A stretch of DNA of 64,000 nt from Geosporobacter subterraneus DSM 17957 (GTDB taxonomy: Bacteria > Bacillota > Clostridia > Peptostreptococcales > Thermotaleaceae): the NCBI RefSeq assembly GCF_900142145.1, contig NZ_FQZV01000021.1:1-64000 (forward strand), given 5' to 3'. Each line of letters opens with the position of its first letter. Position 1 is the first letter of the stretch. The notes below the pieces were generated by a model, which searched no databases, was not told where the DNA came from, and saw only the letters and a program-made list of their open reading frames with translations. Made by a program: the position numbers and the translations under genes. Below, piece after piece: positions 11,250-19,915 of the stretch.

Positions 11250-11335
11250 TTTACGGAAACCCGGCGATCATAGTACAGTACTTTAGACCCGTGGCTTTGC
11301 GTCCTTATTTTTCAATAAGTTTGCCTTTTCCAATG
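11250..11335 (-). promoter_or_regulatory. Cyclic di-GMP-I (GEMM-I) riboswitch
   Basis: Read on the minus strand, the element contains GGCAAAC, a stem capped by a GAAA tetraloop, then GACGCAAAGCC and GGGTCTAAAG. It ends in GCCGGGTTTCCG, the conserved order of the GEMM-I aptamer. It lies about 70 nt upstream of the chemoreceptor start. No terminator is evident between aptamer and start codon, so control may be translational or by a less obvious structure. Confidence 0.9.
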
Positions 11336-11346
11336 AGCTACATCTT

Positions 11347-11663
11347 TTTTGAAATTTTTGCCTTTAAAATACGGAATGATTACTGGTAGCTAAGAACTAT
11401 TTTTTATTTAATATATAATAAATATATATGGAAAGCGATTCCATTGTCAACCAAAACCCTACAAATCTTTACAATATTTAACTAGATGTGACATACAATA
11501 GGAATAAAGTCCTGGATTACCATAAAAACAACAAATCAAGAAAAGCATTTGCCCTTATCAAATTTGATATTTTAAGAATTGTCTGTGGCTAGAGAAATTT
11601 TGGTATTGTTAGACAAGACCTTCAACATATAATATACAAATGGCATTTATAAGGGGGTATTTT
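11347..11663. other. Gene-free divergent regulatory region
   Basis: This AT-rich stretch between the riboswitch (minus strand) and the DUF2935 gene (plus strand) should hold both promoters. TATAAT-like strings occur around 11410-11425 and 11630, but no convincing -35/-10 pair was found. There is no coding potential. Confidence 0.4.
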
Positions 11664-12431
11664 ATGTTGAATCTAAGAGAAGAGATCATTTTCTGGACGG
11701 AGATTATGCGGGATCACGCTGAGTTTCAGTTTACCACGCTGTCCCCTCGGGAAGTTGAGTACATAGGACAGGCGCAGTATTACATGCAGATTTTTGAAAG
11801 CCTCAATCTGGAGGCAAAAGGATATACGGACAAATCCTCGCCGGCTGATGAGGCTAACCTCATTCAGAAGAACATGACTGTTTTGTTGAATTTTATACAA
11901 TTTAAGAGATCCATAGTATACCGGCTCATGACTTGCGGAATAGAAATTGGATTGCCGCCGTCCTTTATAAACCACATGATAAACGAGGCCATGGAATACT
12001 ATCGAGTACTCTGCATGGCCCAGGGAACAATACCAATGAATATCGCATTAGAGAACATACGATTGCATAACATATGGCTGCCCGATGCATCAGGCCATGC
12101 CTCGGCAGTAGCCGCTGAATTAGATCCGGTGGAAGCTATGCTGATTGAAAAGGCCAAATACTTTGTAAAGACTTTTGATAAGCTGTTCAAAAAGGCAGTA
12201 GAATTGTATCAGATATTTGAAAGAACAGGACTGCAGGATGGATCATTGGGATATTTCAATGAAGAGGTAGCAAAGGAAATTGAAGCTTTCATTAGTTATC
12301 TGGAAAAAATCAAAACAACGAGAGAACAGTGTGTGGTTCTGGCAACCGGTGTATTTACTGCGCTGATGCCGGATCATATGATGCGGGAAGAAAAATACTA
12401 TCTTTATCGTATACAGATGTTATATAAATAG
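11664..12431 (+). CDS. DUF2935 family protein
   Basis: This 255-residue soluble, mostly alpha-helical protein belongs to the DUF2935 family found in Firmicutes, which usually has two related helical bundles. Here they cover about 5-125 and 135-250. The second begins near LHNIWLPDASGHA. Histidines and glutamates placed in these helices suggest a metal-binding bundle, but function is unknown. The chosen start is the ATG at 11664, after AAGGGGG; the frame is open to 11640. It is followed by a terminator, so it is probably monocistronic. Confidence 0.8.
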   Translation: MLNLREEIIFWTEIMRDHAEFQFTTLSPREVEYIGQAQYYMQIFESLNLEAKGYTDKSSPADEANLIQKNMTVLLNFIQFKRSIVYRLMTCGIEIGLPPSFINHMINEAMEYYRVLCMAQGTIPMNIALENIRLHNIWLPDASGHASAVAAELDPVEAMLIEKAKYFVKTFDKLFKKAVELYQIFERTGLQDGSLGYFNEEVAKEIEAFISYLEKIKTTREQCVVLATGVFTALMPDHMMREEKYYLYRIQMLYK

Positions 12432-12451
12432 AGCTTTTCAATAATATAATA

Positions 12452-12500
12452 CCCTCTGTAAGCCAGAAGTTAGCCTACAGGGGTTGTTTTGTTTTTTTCT
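12452..12500 (+). terminator. Terminator after the DUF2935 gene
   Basis: An imperfect stem (ACCCTCTGTA... with ...TACAGGGGT) is followed by TTGTTTTGTTTTTTT. Confidence 0.8.
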
Positions 12501-12613
12501 ATAAAACAAGCACGATTTTTTTCCAAGAGTAATATGATGCAGTATGGTTTAAATCAACATTATTTTTATCACTATGAGCTATGACAAATATTTAGAAGCA
12601 GGGAGGAAGCGTT

Positions 12614-14458
12614 ATGTGTGGAATAACAGGGTGGATTAGCTGGGATGACGACTGTTCACTGCAGCACGCTGTACTAAAGAAAATGACGGATTTGCTCTCT
12701 TATAGAGGGCCTGATACCGAGGGAACATGGCTAGGGCAACATGCTGCTTTAGGACACCGAAGACTGGCTGTAGTTGATCCAACGGGGGGCGGACAGCCAA
12801 TGATCCGGTATTGGGGAGAGTATCCTTGCGTCATTATATACAATGGAGAGCTTTATAATACCTTAGAACTGAGACGGGATCTGGAAAATCGGGGTTACTC
12901 CTTTCATACCAACAGCGATACAGAGGTGCTGTTAACGGCTTATATGGAATGGGGACCAGAATGTGTTGAAAAATTTAATGGCATATTCGCATTTGCCATA
13001 TGGAGTGAAAGGGAGCAAAGGATATTTTTAGCCAGAGATCGTTTAGGGGTAAAACCTTTGTTCTACATGCATCAGGGAGAAGGGCTTTTATTTGCTTCCG
13101 AACCAAAATCGATACTGGCGCATCCTTCCGTACGGGCGGAAATAGATGAGGAAGGCATGGCCGAAGTATTTGTACTTGGACCCGCTAGAACTCCGGGTCA
13201 TGGTGTCTATAAGGGAATGAAAGAACTTAGACCCGGACAATGCATGATATTTGACCGGAACGGACTGAAAGTGTGGAAATATTGGAGCTTAAAGAGTCAG
13301 CCCCATACCGATGACTTCGATACAACCGTTGAGAAGATATATGAACTATTAAAGGATGCAGTAATAAGACAGTTAGTTGCAGACGTTCCTGTATGTACCT
13401 TTTTATCTGGCGGAGTAGATTCAAGTGCCATAACAGCTTTTGCAGCTGCAGCCTTTAAAGAAAGTGGAATGGATCGGTTACATTCCTACTCTATCGATTA
13501 TGTAGATAATGACCGTCATTTCAAGGCCAGCGAATTTCAGCCTAATTCAGACGCCGATTATGTTCAGATGATTTCAAAGCACTTAGATACAATTCATCAT
13601 AGTATTTATATAGATACGCCTCAGTTGGTTGAGGCGCTGGAAAAAGCTACAGAGGCAAGAGACTTACCGGGAATGGCAGATATCGATTCTTCGTTATATT
13701 TGTTTTGCAAAGAAATCAAAAAAGAAGCCACTGTTGCCCTTTCCGGAGAATGTGCAGATGAAATGTTTGGCGGCTACCCTTGGTTCCGAAGTAAAGAAGC
13801 TTTTGAAGCTAAGACCTTTCCATGGGCAAGAAACCTACAGGATCGACTCAAATATCTGAAACCGGAAGTAAAGGAAAGCATGAAGGGTGAAGCTTATTTG
13901 ACCAGGCGGTATGAGGAAACTATTCAGGAAGTGCCCCTGCTGCCAGGAGAGAGTTTAGAGGATGCGAGAAGAAGAGAGATATTCTATCTTAATATTACCT
14001 GGTTTATGACAACATTATTGGATCGAAAGGATCGGATGAGTATGGGTACAGGTTTGGAAGTAAGAGTACCCTTTTGCGACCATAGGCTCATGGAATATGT
14101 GTGGAATATTCCCTGGGAAATGAAATATTGTGACAATATTGAAAAAGGTATTCTGCGCCGCGCACTAAAAGGGATGCTGCCGGAAGATGTTCTCTATAGA
14201 AGAAAGAGCCCCTATCCTAAAACCCATAATCCTAACTATATGGAGGCAGTAAAAAAGATCCTATTAGAGATTCTTTCCAGCCCAAATGAGCCCATTCATC
14301 AGCTAATTGATGGAAAGCTAATGGAAGCTATGATTCAGAAAGGACAGATTCTATTTGACAGGCCTTGGTTTGGCCAGCTGATGGCAGGGCCTCAACTGTT
14401 TGCTTATCTTATCCAGATCAATATGTGGTTGAAAAAGTATAAAGTTGCTATTCTATAA
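12614..14458 (+). CDS. asnB: Asparagine synthase, glutamine-hydrolysing
   Basis: AsnB makes asparagine from aspartate, ATP and glutamine. The 614 residues contain an N-terminal Ntn glutaminase domain with the nucleophile Cys2 right after Met (MCGITGW). The C-terminal synthetase domain has the PP-loop SGGVDSS at residues 265-271 and the conserved SGECADEMFGGY segment. Length is normal. Ribosome site GGGAGG precedes the ATG. A hairpin terminator follows immediately. It appears to be a single-gene unit. Confidence 0.96.
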   Translation: MCGITGWISWDDDCSLQHAVLKKMTDLLSYRGPDTEGTWLGQHAALGHRRLAVVDPTGGGQPMIRYWGEYPCVIIYNGELYNTLELRRDLENRGYSFHTNSDTEVLLTAYMEWGPECVEKFNGIFAFAIWSEREQRIFLARDRLGVKPLFYMHQGEGLLFASEPKSILAHPSVRAEIDEEGMAEVFVLGPARTPGHGVYKGMKELRPGQCMIFDRNGLKVWKYWSLKSQPHTDDFDTTVEKIYELLKDAVIRQLVADVPVCTFLSGGVDSSAITAFAAAAFKESGMDRLHSYSIDYVDNDRHFKASEFQPNSDADYVQMISKHLDTIHHSIYIDTPQLVEALEKATEARDLPGMADIDSSLYLFCKEIKKEATVALSGECADEMFGGYPWFRSKEAFEAKTFPWARNLQDRLKYLKPEVKESMKGEAYLTRRYEETIQEVPLLPGESLEDARRREIFYLNITWFMTTLLDRKDRMSMGTGLEVRVPFCDHRLMEYVWNIPWEMKYCDNIEKGILRRALKGMLPEDVLYRRKSPYPKTHNPNYMEAVKKILLEILSSPNEPIHQLIDGKLMEAMIQKGQILFDRPWFGQLMAGPQLFAYLIQINMWLKKYKVAIL

Positions 14459-14462
14459 TAAT

Positions 14463-14492
14463 AAGCCTGGCTGCTGACTGCAAGCCAGGCTT
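14463..14492. terminator. Hairpin between asnB and the DUF502 gene
   Basis: A 10-bp stem (14463-14472 with 14483-14492) separates two convergent genes and could serve both. Confidence 0.7.
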
Positions 14493-14497
14493 GTGTG

Positions 14498-15103
14498 TTA
14501 TTCTTCAGTTTTTTTATGATGCTCCGGAAGCAAAATGCCCCCGGATACGATGAGCTTAACTGCAGCTTCAATAGATAGATCAAGGAAGTGTATATTTTCC
14601 ACGGGGATCATCACCAGCATGCCGGAGGTGGGATTCGGCGTAGTAGGGATGAAAACACTTTTCATTTCCTTTTGCGTTTTTAGATGGATTTCATTTGGTG
14701 CATCTGCAGTAATAAAACCAATTACATAGATGCCTTTAGAGGGATATTCAACTAAAACTGCAGACTTAAAGGCATTTTTTTGATTGATAAAAAGTGTATC
14801 TGTCAACTGTTTCATAGAGAGATAGACTGTATTGACAAGTGGAATTCTTTTAAAGACAGCCTCAGTGAAGTGAATGATTTTTTTGCCTAGAAAGTTTGTG
14901 GATATAAAGCCTGTAGCCAATATGATGAGGACTGTAAGAACAACACCAATTCCTACTAAGGGAAAGCCTAAAAAAGCCTCCAATGGTTCACGGAAAACAG
15001 CATCAATTCGATTGAACAGCCAGATTACGATGCTTAAGGTAACAAAAATGGGAACTAAAACAAATAAGCCGGTTAAAAAAATATTGCGCAGGTGCTTGAT
15101 CAT
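14498..15103 (-). CDS. DUF502 family membrane protein
   Basis: The 201-residue protein has two N-terminal membrane helices (about 6-29 and 47-70). A soluble domain follows with the conserved RIPLVNTVYLS.KQ and FIPTTPNPTSGML motifs of DUF502. Members are widespread, often annotated as predicted membrane proteins. No biochemical role is established. The start ATG follows TTGGAGGATACTT. The gene is convergent with asnB and not obviously in an operon. Confidence 0.88.
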   Translation of the reverse strand: MIKHLRNIFLTGLFVLVPIFVTLSIVIWLFNRIDAVFREPLEAFLGFPLVGIGVVLTVLIILATGFISTNFLGKKIIHFTEAVFKRIPLVNTVYLSMKQLTDTLFINQKNAFKSAVLVEYPSKGIYVIGFITADAPNEIHLKTQKEMKSVFIPTTPNPTSGMLVMIPVENIHFLDLSIEAAVKLIVSGGILLPEHHKKTEE

Positions 15104-15341
15104 AAGTATCCTCCAATATATTATCAGGATAATGCATCCACTAGTAATTATAATGGGAAAGAAAAACTTTGTATAGATGATTCATTGAATAAATATAGTA
15201 TATACAATATGGTTCTAAAAAAATAAACAGTGAAACCAGCAGTTATTTCCCTGTTTCTAATATTTTATCGTTTTTGTTTAAGTAACATTGCGTACTTGCT
15301 GCAATAAGTACCTGTATCGGAGATATTATTCTGATAAATGA

Positions 15342-15370
15342 AAGACTGTTATACTCTGTACAACAGTCTT
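15342..15370 (-). terminator. Terminator after the GerQ-like gene
   Basis: A 9-bp stem, AAGACTGTT with AACAGTCTT, is followed on the minus strand by TTCATTTAT. It closes the cwlJ-like/gerQ-like unit. Confidence 0.6.
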
Positions 15371-15377
15371 CAAGGGG

Positions 15378-15992
15378 CTAGTTCAATATGTTTACGAATT
15401 TGATAGAGTAAATATCACACATGACTAAACGGTTCGTTTGAGGTTCTCTCAATACAATGTAGCTGATACCCACTGCCTCTAAGGTACCTTGTCTATCAAC
15501 AAACATATTAGTACCAATAAGAAAATCTACATTTACAAATCTACCAATTATAGTTTTTAGGAAACCCTGGGTATAATTGATGTCTTCCTGTATTGGAGGA
15601 CCGGGTTGAATGACAAGGCTAGGTCCCCTTGGCATTGTAGGAGAAGGGGAGGTGTCCTGCAGGGGTGATTCCGGTGGAATCGGTGTCAAGGGTACTGTAG
15701 GAATTTCCGGTGTCATAGGCATTTCCGGTGTCATAGGCATATTAGGCATCATAGGCAAAGAAGGCACATAAGGGGTAGTTGGCATGCCGGGACCCATAGG
15801 GATGTTAGGCATCATGGGCATGGTACGTGCAGTAGGCATAGCGGATACTGGCTGCATCCAAGGTAAGGAAGGTGCAGCAGGAATGGTTGATGCAGGCGGC
15901 ATCCATGGTAAAGAGGGGGTGGCAGGTATCTTTGCTGTACCGGGCTGCATCGCACCGCCATAATTGGCATTGGCATAATCATTACAATACAT
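15378..15992 (-). CDS. Pro/Met-rich protein with GerQ-like C-terminal domain
   Basis: The 204-residue protein begins with a low-complexity region (about 15-125) built from Pro-Met and SLPWM-type repeats. It contains an exact 18-bp tandem duplication in DNA (15703-15720 and 15721-15738). The last 65 residues (TQGFLKTIIGRFVN... to EAVGISYIVLREPQTNRL....IYSIKFVNI) resemble the core of spore coat protein GerQ, which is crosslinked in the coat and needed to place CwlJ. A CwlJ-like gene lies just upstream on the same strand, which supports this. Strong ribosome site AAGGAGG. Likely mother-cell expressed and coat located; this is inference. Confidence 0.65.
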   Translation of the reverse strand: MYCNDYANANYGGAMQPGTAKIPATPSLPWMPPASTIPAAPSLPWMQPVSAMPTARTMPMMPNIPMGPGMPTTPYVPSLPMMPNMPMTPEMPMTPEIPTVPLTPIPPESPLQDTSPSPTMPRGPSLVIQPGPPIQEDINYTQGFLKTIIGRFVNVDFLIGTNMFVDRQGTLEAVGISYIVLREPQTNRLVMCDIYSIKFVNILN

Positions 15993-16100
15993 AATAATCC
16001 TCCTTGAAAAATGAATTTATGGGTAATGATATGGAATTAAAACAACCTTAGTGGCTTAGTCTTAATTATAAAAAGCAAAGTGAATAAGACAAACATTTAT

Positions 16101-16544
16101 CTAAGTTTGTGCATATAGCTCCGTCATATTATAGAAACAGTGGTCTCCCACACGGACTTGGAAAATACCTACACCGTTTCTGGGGAATATTTCAGGGCAG
16201 ACTGGCTGAAAAGGATTGAAGTACCACAGAGACCACCCTACTGTAAATAACTTGTTTCCAGCAAGGGCCCAATCGGCGATATCATAATGAATCTGCTCAG
16301 GGGGATTTGCCCATATGGTTTGTGGATTTGGAACTCCCCGAAGTACGCTGCGCACACAATCAAACTGGCCTTGCTGATAGATTACTTTTCGTATATCCCC
16401 TTGACATACACGATGATATTCACCAAAACCGATTTGTGTTCTATTCATAACGACAGTTGCAACGGCCTTCATACCATTTTCTCCTTCACCGCCTGCTTCA
16501 CATTTTATGATTCTGGCTAATAGTTCTCGATCGGAAAATGACAC
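16101..16544 (-). CDS. cwlJ: CwlJ-like spore cortex-lytic hydrolase
   Basis: The 147 residues cover only a Hydrolase_2 domain. There is no signal peptide and no peptidoglycan-binding module, which is the CwlJ arrangement and not that of SleB. The catalytic Glu lies in KCEAGGEG (Glu16). The MKAVATVVMNR segment and the WYFNPF.P.CP and DHCFY motifs follow. In Bacillus, CwlJ acts on cortex during germination and depends on GerQ. The start is the GTG at 16544, six bases after GAGGTG; the frame runs open to 16778 but has no resemblance there. Forms a pair with the GerQ-like gene 108 bp downstream. Confidence 0.85.
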   Translation of the reverse strand: MSFSDRELLARIIKCEAGGEGENGMKAVATVVMNRTQIGFGEYHRVCQGDIRKVIYQQGQFDCVRSVLRGVPNPQTIWANPPEQIHYDIADWALAGNKLFTVGWSLWYFNPFQPVCPEIFPRNGVGIFQVRVGDHCFYNMTELYAQT

Positions 16545-16733
16545 ACAAATCACCTCTTTTCTTGCTGATACTATTAATTTATTCCTTGAACAGAAAAAAG
16601 GTACTAAATAATTGGTGGTTTTTCGTTTAAAATATAAAAGAATAGAGGAGCTTAGGAAGTTGTATAGAATAAAACTAATAAACAGAAGCTTGTATATTGC
16701 ATAAAAATGTGAGAGGAACAGGAGGAAATTATT

Positions 16734-17087
16734 ATGGAAGAGAAAAGAATGAGTAAGAGAGTCCCCGTGCATATGCATTTATCAATAGAATCTTTATATA
16801 AATCCGGTGAGGCTGAAAAGATATCCATCAGCGAGGATATAGCGGTAACCAATATATCCAAGAGGGGAATCGGCTTCCTTAGCAGCAGGGCTTTACCAGT
16901 AGACCACTATTTTAATACCAAGATACAAATTGATGAAGAGAAAATGTTTTACTGTGTCTTAAGGATTGTGAGATGTAAAAAAATAAATCAAGGATACCAA
17001 ATAGGATGTGAGTTTGTTGGCTTAGCCAATATTCTTGGAGAAAATATCGATTTATATATTGAAGAAATCGGCGAGGAGCAGGAGTAG
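16734..17087 (+). CDS. PilZ domain protein
   Basis: This 117-residue protein is a stand-alone PilZ domain. The c-di-GMP contact motif RxxxR is present at residues 5-9 (RMSKR). The second motif, (D/N)xSxxG, reads NISKRG near residue 42. The domain closes with IGCEFVGL. It is therefore a likely c-di-GMP receptor; output is unknown because no other domain is attached. AGGAGG precedes the ATG. dsdA follows by 50 bp on the same strand, so the two may be co-transcribed, although no functional link is obvious. Confidence 0.82.
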   Translation: MEEKRMSKRVPVHMHLSIESLYKSGEAEKISISEDIAVTNISKRGIGFLSSRALPVDHYFNTKIQIDEEKMFYCVLRIVRCKKINQGYQIGCEFVGLANILGENIDLYIEEIGEEQE

Positions 17088-17137
17088 CTTAGAATCGCTA
17101 AGTTGGGCTGAAAATTTGTGCTGAAAAGGAGAATGAC

Positions 17138-18490
17138 ATGAACGACCATATCGTTTTAGGCAAAAGGATGGAAGAATGGGAAAAGAAGTATCCGCTTCTG
17201 ACCCATTTAAGAAAGTATGAAAAAGTAGTTTGGAATAACACGGAATTGACTTCTGTAGAAGAGTTGCTGCCAAGTCTGCCATTATCTCATAAGGATATTA
17301 TGGATGCAGAAGCGCGGTGGCAGCGATTTGCCCCATTGTTGATGAGATTGTTTCCGGAAACCTCTACTACTGAGGGAATGATTGAGTCTCCCTTGCTTGA
17401 GATTCCCAGTATGAAAAGAGCTATGGAGCATTATTGGAACTTTACAATACCAGGACAGCTGCTGATCAAATGTGATAATCAACTGCCCATTGCAGGTTCT
17501 ATTAAGGCAAGAGGAGGCATTTATGAGGTATTGAAACATGCAGAAAAGTTGGCTATTGACAACCATATGCTTTTTCTAAGCGATGATTACAGTAAAATGG
17601 CTTCTGCAGAATTTAGAGAATTCTTTAGCCAATATGCCATTGCTGTAGGATCAACGGGTAATTTAGGTCTAAGCATCGGGATCATTGGTGCAGCCTTGGG
17701 GTTCCGTGTAACTGTACATATGTCTGCCGATGCCAAGGCTTGGAAAAAGAAGCTGTTGCGGGAAAAAGGCGTAAGGGTCATAGAGTATGCCTCAGATTAT
17801 AGCAAAGCCGTAGAAGAGGGACGCAGGCAGTCAGAAGGAGATCCTAAAAGCTATTTTGTAGATGATGAACAATCTGTTGAATTATTTCTTGGCTACAGCG
17901 TAGCTGCTTGTCGTCTAAAGAAGCAGTTAGAACAACAAAATATCGTTATAGATGCGGCACATCCCCTGATTGTATATTTACCATGCGGTGTCGGGGGTGC
18001 TCCTGGAGGAATAACCTTTGGATTAAAACTGGTTTTTGGCGACCATGTTCATTGTTATTTTGCAGAACCAACCCATTCCCCCTGCATGTTGATGGGTCTG
18101 ATGACAGGGGAAAATGAAAAAATAAAAGTGCAGGATTTTGGTATTGATAACATTACAGATGCCGATGGATTGGCAGTGGGGGCACCTTCTGCTCTTGTCA
18201 CTAAATTGGTTGGGAAATGGATTGAAGGAGTATATACGGTGGCTGATAAAGAATTATACCCAATCCTTACCCTTCTGCAGGATCAAGAAAATACTCAGAT
18301 TGAACCATCGGCATCTGCTGCCTTTCTTGGACCGATACGCCTGTTGGTAGAAGCCCACGAGAAACCGGCATGGTTAGGAACTCAACCTGTCCATATTGCC
18401 TGGGCGACAGGAGGGGTTTTTGTACCTAAAAGCCACATGGACGAATTCTATCATAAGGGTAAAATGATTCTGGAAGAAAGATTTAGATAG
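17138..18490 (+). CDS. dsdA: D-serine ammonia-lyase
   Basis: DsdA deaminates D-serine to pyruvate and ammonia using pyridoxal phosphate. The 450 residues match the family along their length. The PLP lysine is Lys123 in AGSIKARGG; GSTGNLGLSIG binds the phosphate region, and the late glycine-rich segment CGVGGAPGG is present. ATG follows AAGGAG. It follows the PilZ gene closely. A role in detoxifying or using D-serine, possibly also from wall or spore turnover, is reasonable. Confidence 0.95.
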   Translation: MNDHIVLGKRMEEWEKKYPLLTHLRKYEKVVWNNTELTSVEELLPSLPLSHKDIMDAEARWQRFAPLLMRLFPETSTTEGMIESPLLEIPSMKRAMEHYWNFTIPGQLLIKCDNQLPIAGSIKARGGIYEVLKHAEKLAIDNHMLFLSDDYSKMASAEFREFFSQYAIAVGSTGNLGLSIGIIGAALGFRVTVHMSADAKAWKKKLLREKGVRVIEYASDYSKAVEEGRRQSEGDPKSYFVDDEQSVELFLGYSVAACRLKKQLEQQNIVIDAAHPLIVYLPCGVGGAPGGITFGLKLVFGDHVHCYFAEPTHSPCMLMGLMTGENEKIKVQDFGIDNITDADGLAVGAPSALVTKLVGKWIEGVYTVADKELYPILTLLQDQENTQIEPSASAAFLGPIRLLVEAHEKPAWLGTQPVHIAWATGGVFVPKSHMDEFYHKGKMILEERFR

Positions 18491-18557
18491 CAGCTATGCA
18501 TCGAATATTGAGGGGCTAGTGTAGCCAGGGTCTTTATTTTAAATGAGGGAGGCATCC

Positions 18558-18658
18558 TATTGCCCACAGCTTATGCTTCGGGCAATCCTTGTCTTTAAAT
18601 CATTGTTTTGGTCGAGATCCCAGCAATGGGATCATCTTTTATGGGGTATACTATACCC
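18558..18658. repeat. Cluster of small hairpins upstream of the DEAD helicase
   Basis: Three inverted repeats lie between dsdA and the helicase. They are ATTGCCC/GGGCAAT near 18558-18586, GATCCCA/TGGGATC near 18620-18640 followed by ATCTTTT (possible terminator), and the palindrome GGGTATACTATACCC near 18646-18658. Together they may end dsdA transcription and structure the helicase leader. Confidence 0.5.
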
Positions 18659-18683
18659 ATTAATGAAAAAGGAGTAGTTTGAC

Positions 18684-19874
18684 GTGAAAAATAATTTTGA
18701 ATCATTTCAATTGAATTCTTTTATATTAGATAATCTATCGAAGGAAGGCATCTGCAAGCCGACAGAAATCCAGAATGAAGCCATTCCTTTAATTATGCAG
18801 GGAAAAGACGTAGTTGGAAAAGCGAAAACCGGAACGGGAAAAACCTTTGCTTATTTGCTTCCCATGATACATAAGATTGATCCGCAAAAAAGGGAACTGC
18901 AAATGTTAGTATTAGCGCCTAGTCGAGAGCTTAGTCTTCAAATCCAAAGGGAGGCTAAACGAATTATACAGGGTACAGAAATCCTAGTAGATACCATTTT
19001 AGAAGGGATGGATATCAATAGACAGTTGGATAAGCTAAAGCAAAAACCCCAGCTCATCATAGCGACTCCAGGAAGACTGATGCATATCATCGGACTGAAT
19101 AAGATTAAAATGCATGGGGTACGCGGTATTGCCTTTGATGAAGTGGATCAGATATTAGAGCAGGGTTTGCGGGAAAAGGTAATGGCTATTGTAAAAACAA
19201 CACTAAAGGATAGACAATTGCTGAGCTTCTCTGCTACCTTATCAGAAGAAGCAAAAGAAATCCTGCTGCAGCTCATGCAGGAACCGGAGTTTATCCATTT
19301 AGACCATGCAAAGCCGGTTCCAGCAGAAATTGAACATCAATATATTATCAGCAAATCTCCTACGAAGATGGAAACCCTAGAGGAATTGCTGCAGGTTTTA
19401 AAACCCCAGAAATCTTTGGTTTTTATCAATAAGAATGAGAATGTAGATCGCTTTGTAAAAGAGTTGAAATCAATGGGATTTTCTGTAGGCGGTATTCAGA
19501 CAAGAACGAAGAATCAGGACCGGCAGCACTTGCTCAGTACCTTTAATAACGGAAAGTTAAAAATACTGGTAACGACAGACCTATTTACAAGGGGTATGGA
19601 TTTTCAAAATGTTACCCATATTTTCAATATGGATCTGCCCTTAAATAAAGTGGATTATCTCCATCGGGCCGGAAGAACCGGGAGAATGCATCGAGAGGGC
19701 AGCGTAATGAATATTGTAAGGGACAGAGAAAAGTTTGTCCTTTATAAAATGATGAAGCAGCTGAATATCGAAGTAGTACCTGTAGATATCATTGGAGGTA
19801 AGGTAATACCCGTAAAAGCGATTATTCAAAGAAATCGGAGAAGAGGTCAGCAACAAAAAAATTCACCCTTATAA
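18684..19874 (+). CDS. DEAD-box ATP-dependent RNA helicase
   Basis: The 396-residue protein has both RecA-like domains: Q-motif (KPTEIQ), Walker A AKTGTGKT, PGR, Walker B written DEVD in place of DEAD, SAT, TRGMD and HRAGRTGR. A short basic C-terminal tail (NRRRGQQQK) could bind RNA. The size is that of a minimal RNA helicase, in keeping with a ribosome assembly or cold adaptation role. The start is the GTG at 18684 behind AAAGGAG. The exact subfamily is not decided. Confidence 0.93.
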   Translation: MKNNFESFQLNSFILDNLSKEGICKPTEIQNEAIPLIMQGKDVVGKAKTGTGKTFAYLLPMIHKIDPQKRELQMLVLAPSRELSLQIQREAKRIIQGTEILVDTILEGMDINRQLDKLKQKPQLIIATPGRLMHIIGLNKIKMHGVRGIAFDEVDQILEQGLREKVMAIVKTTLKDRQLLSFSATLSEEAKEILLQLMQEPEFIHLDHAKPVPAEIEHQYIISKSPTKMETLEELLQVLKPQKSLVFINKNENVDRFVKELKSMGFSVGGIQTRTKNQDRQHLLSTFNNGKLKILVTTDLFTRGMDFQNVTHIFNMDLPLNKVDYLHRAGRTGRMHREGSVMNIVRDREKFVLYKMMKQLNIEVVPVDIIGGKVIPVKAIIQRNRRRGQQQKNSPL

Positions 19875-19915
19875 AACTATAGATATACACTTAGGTTTGT
19901 GAGAGGAGGATCCCT

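Noticed and set aside
16545-16778. N-terminal extension of the CwlJ-like frame to 225 codons
   Set aside because: The extension has no family resemblance and overlaps the start of the divergent PilZ gene. GTG at 16544 has a good ribosome site.
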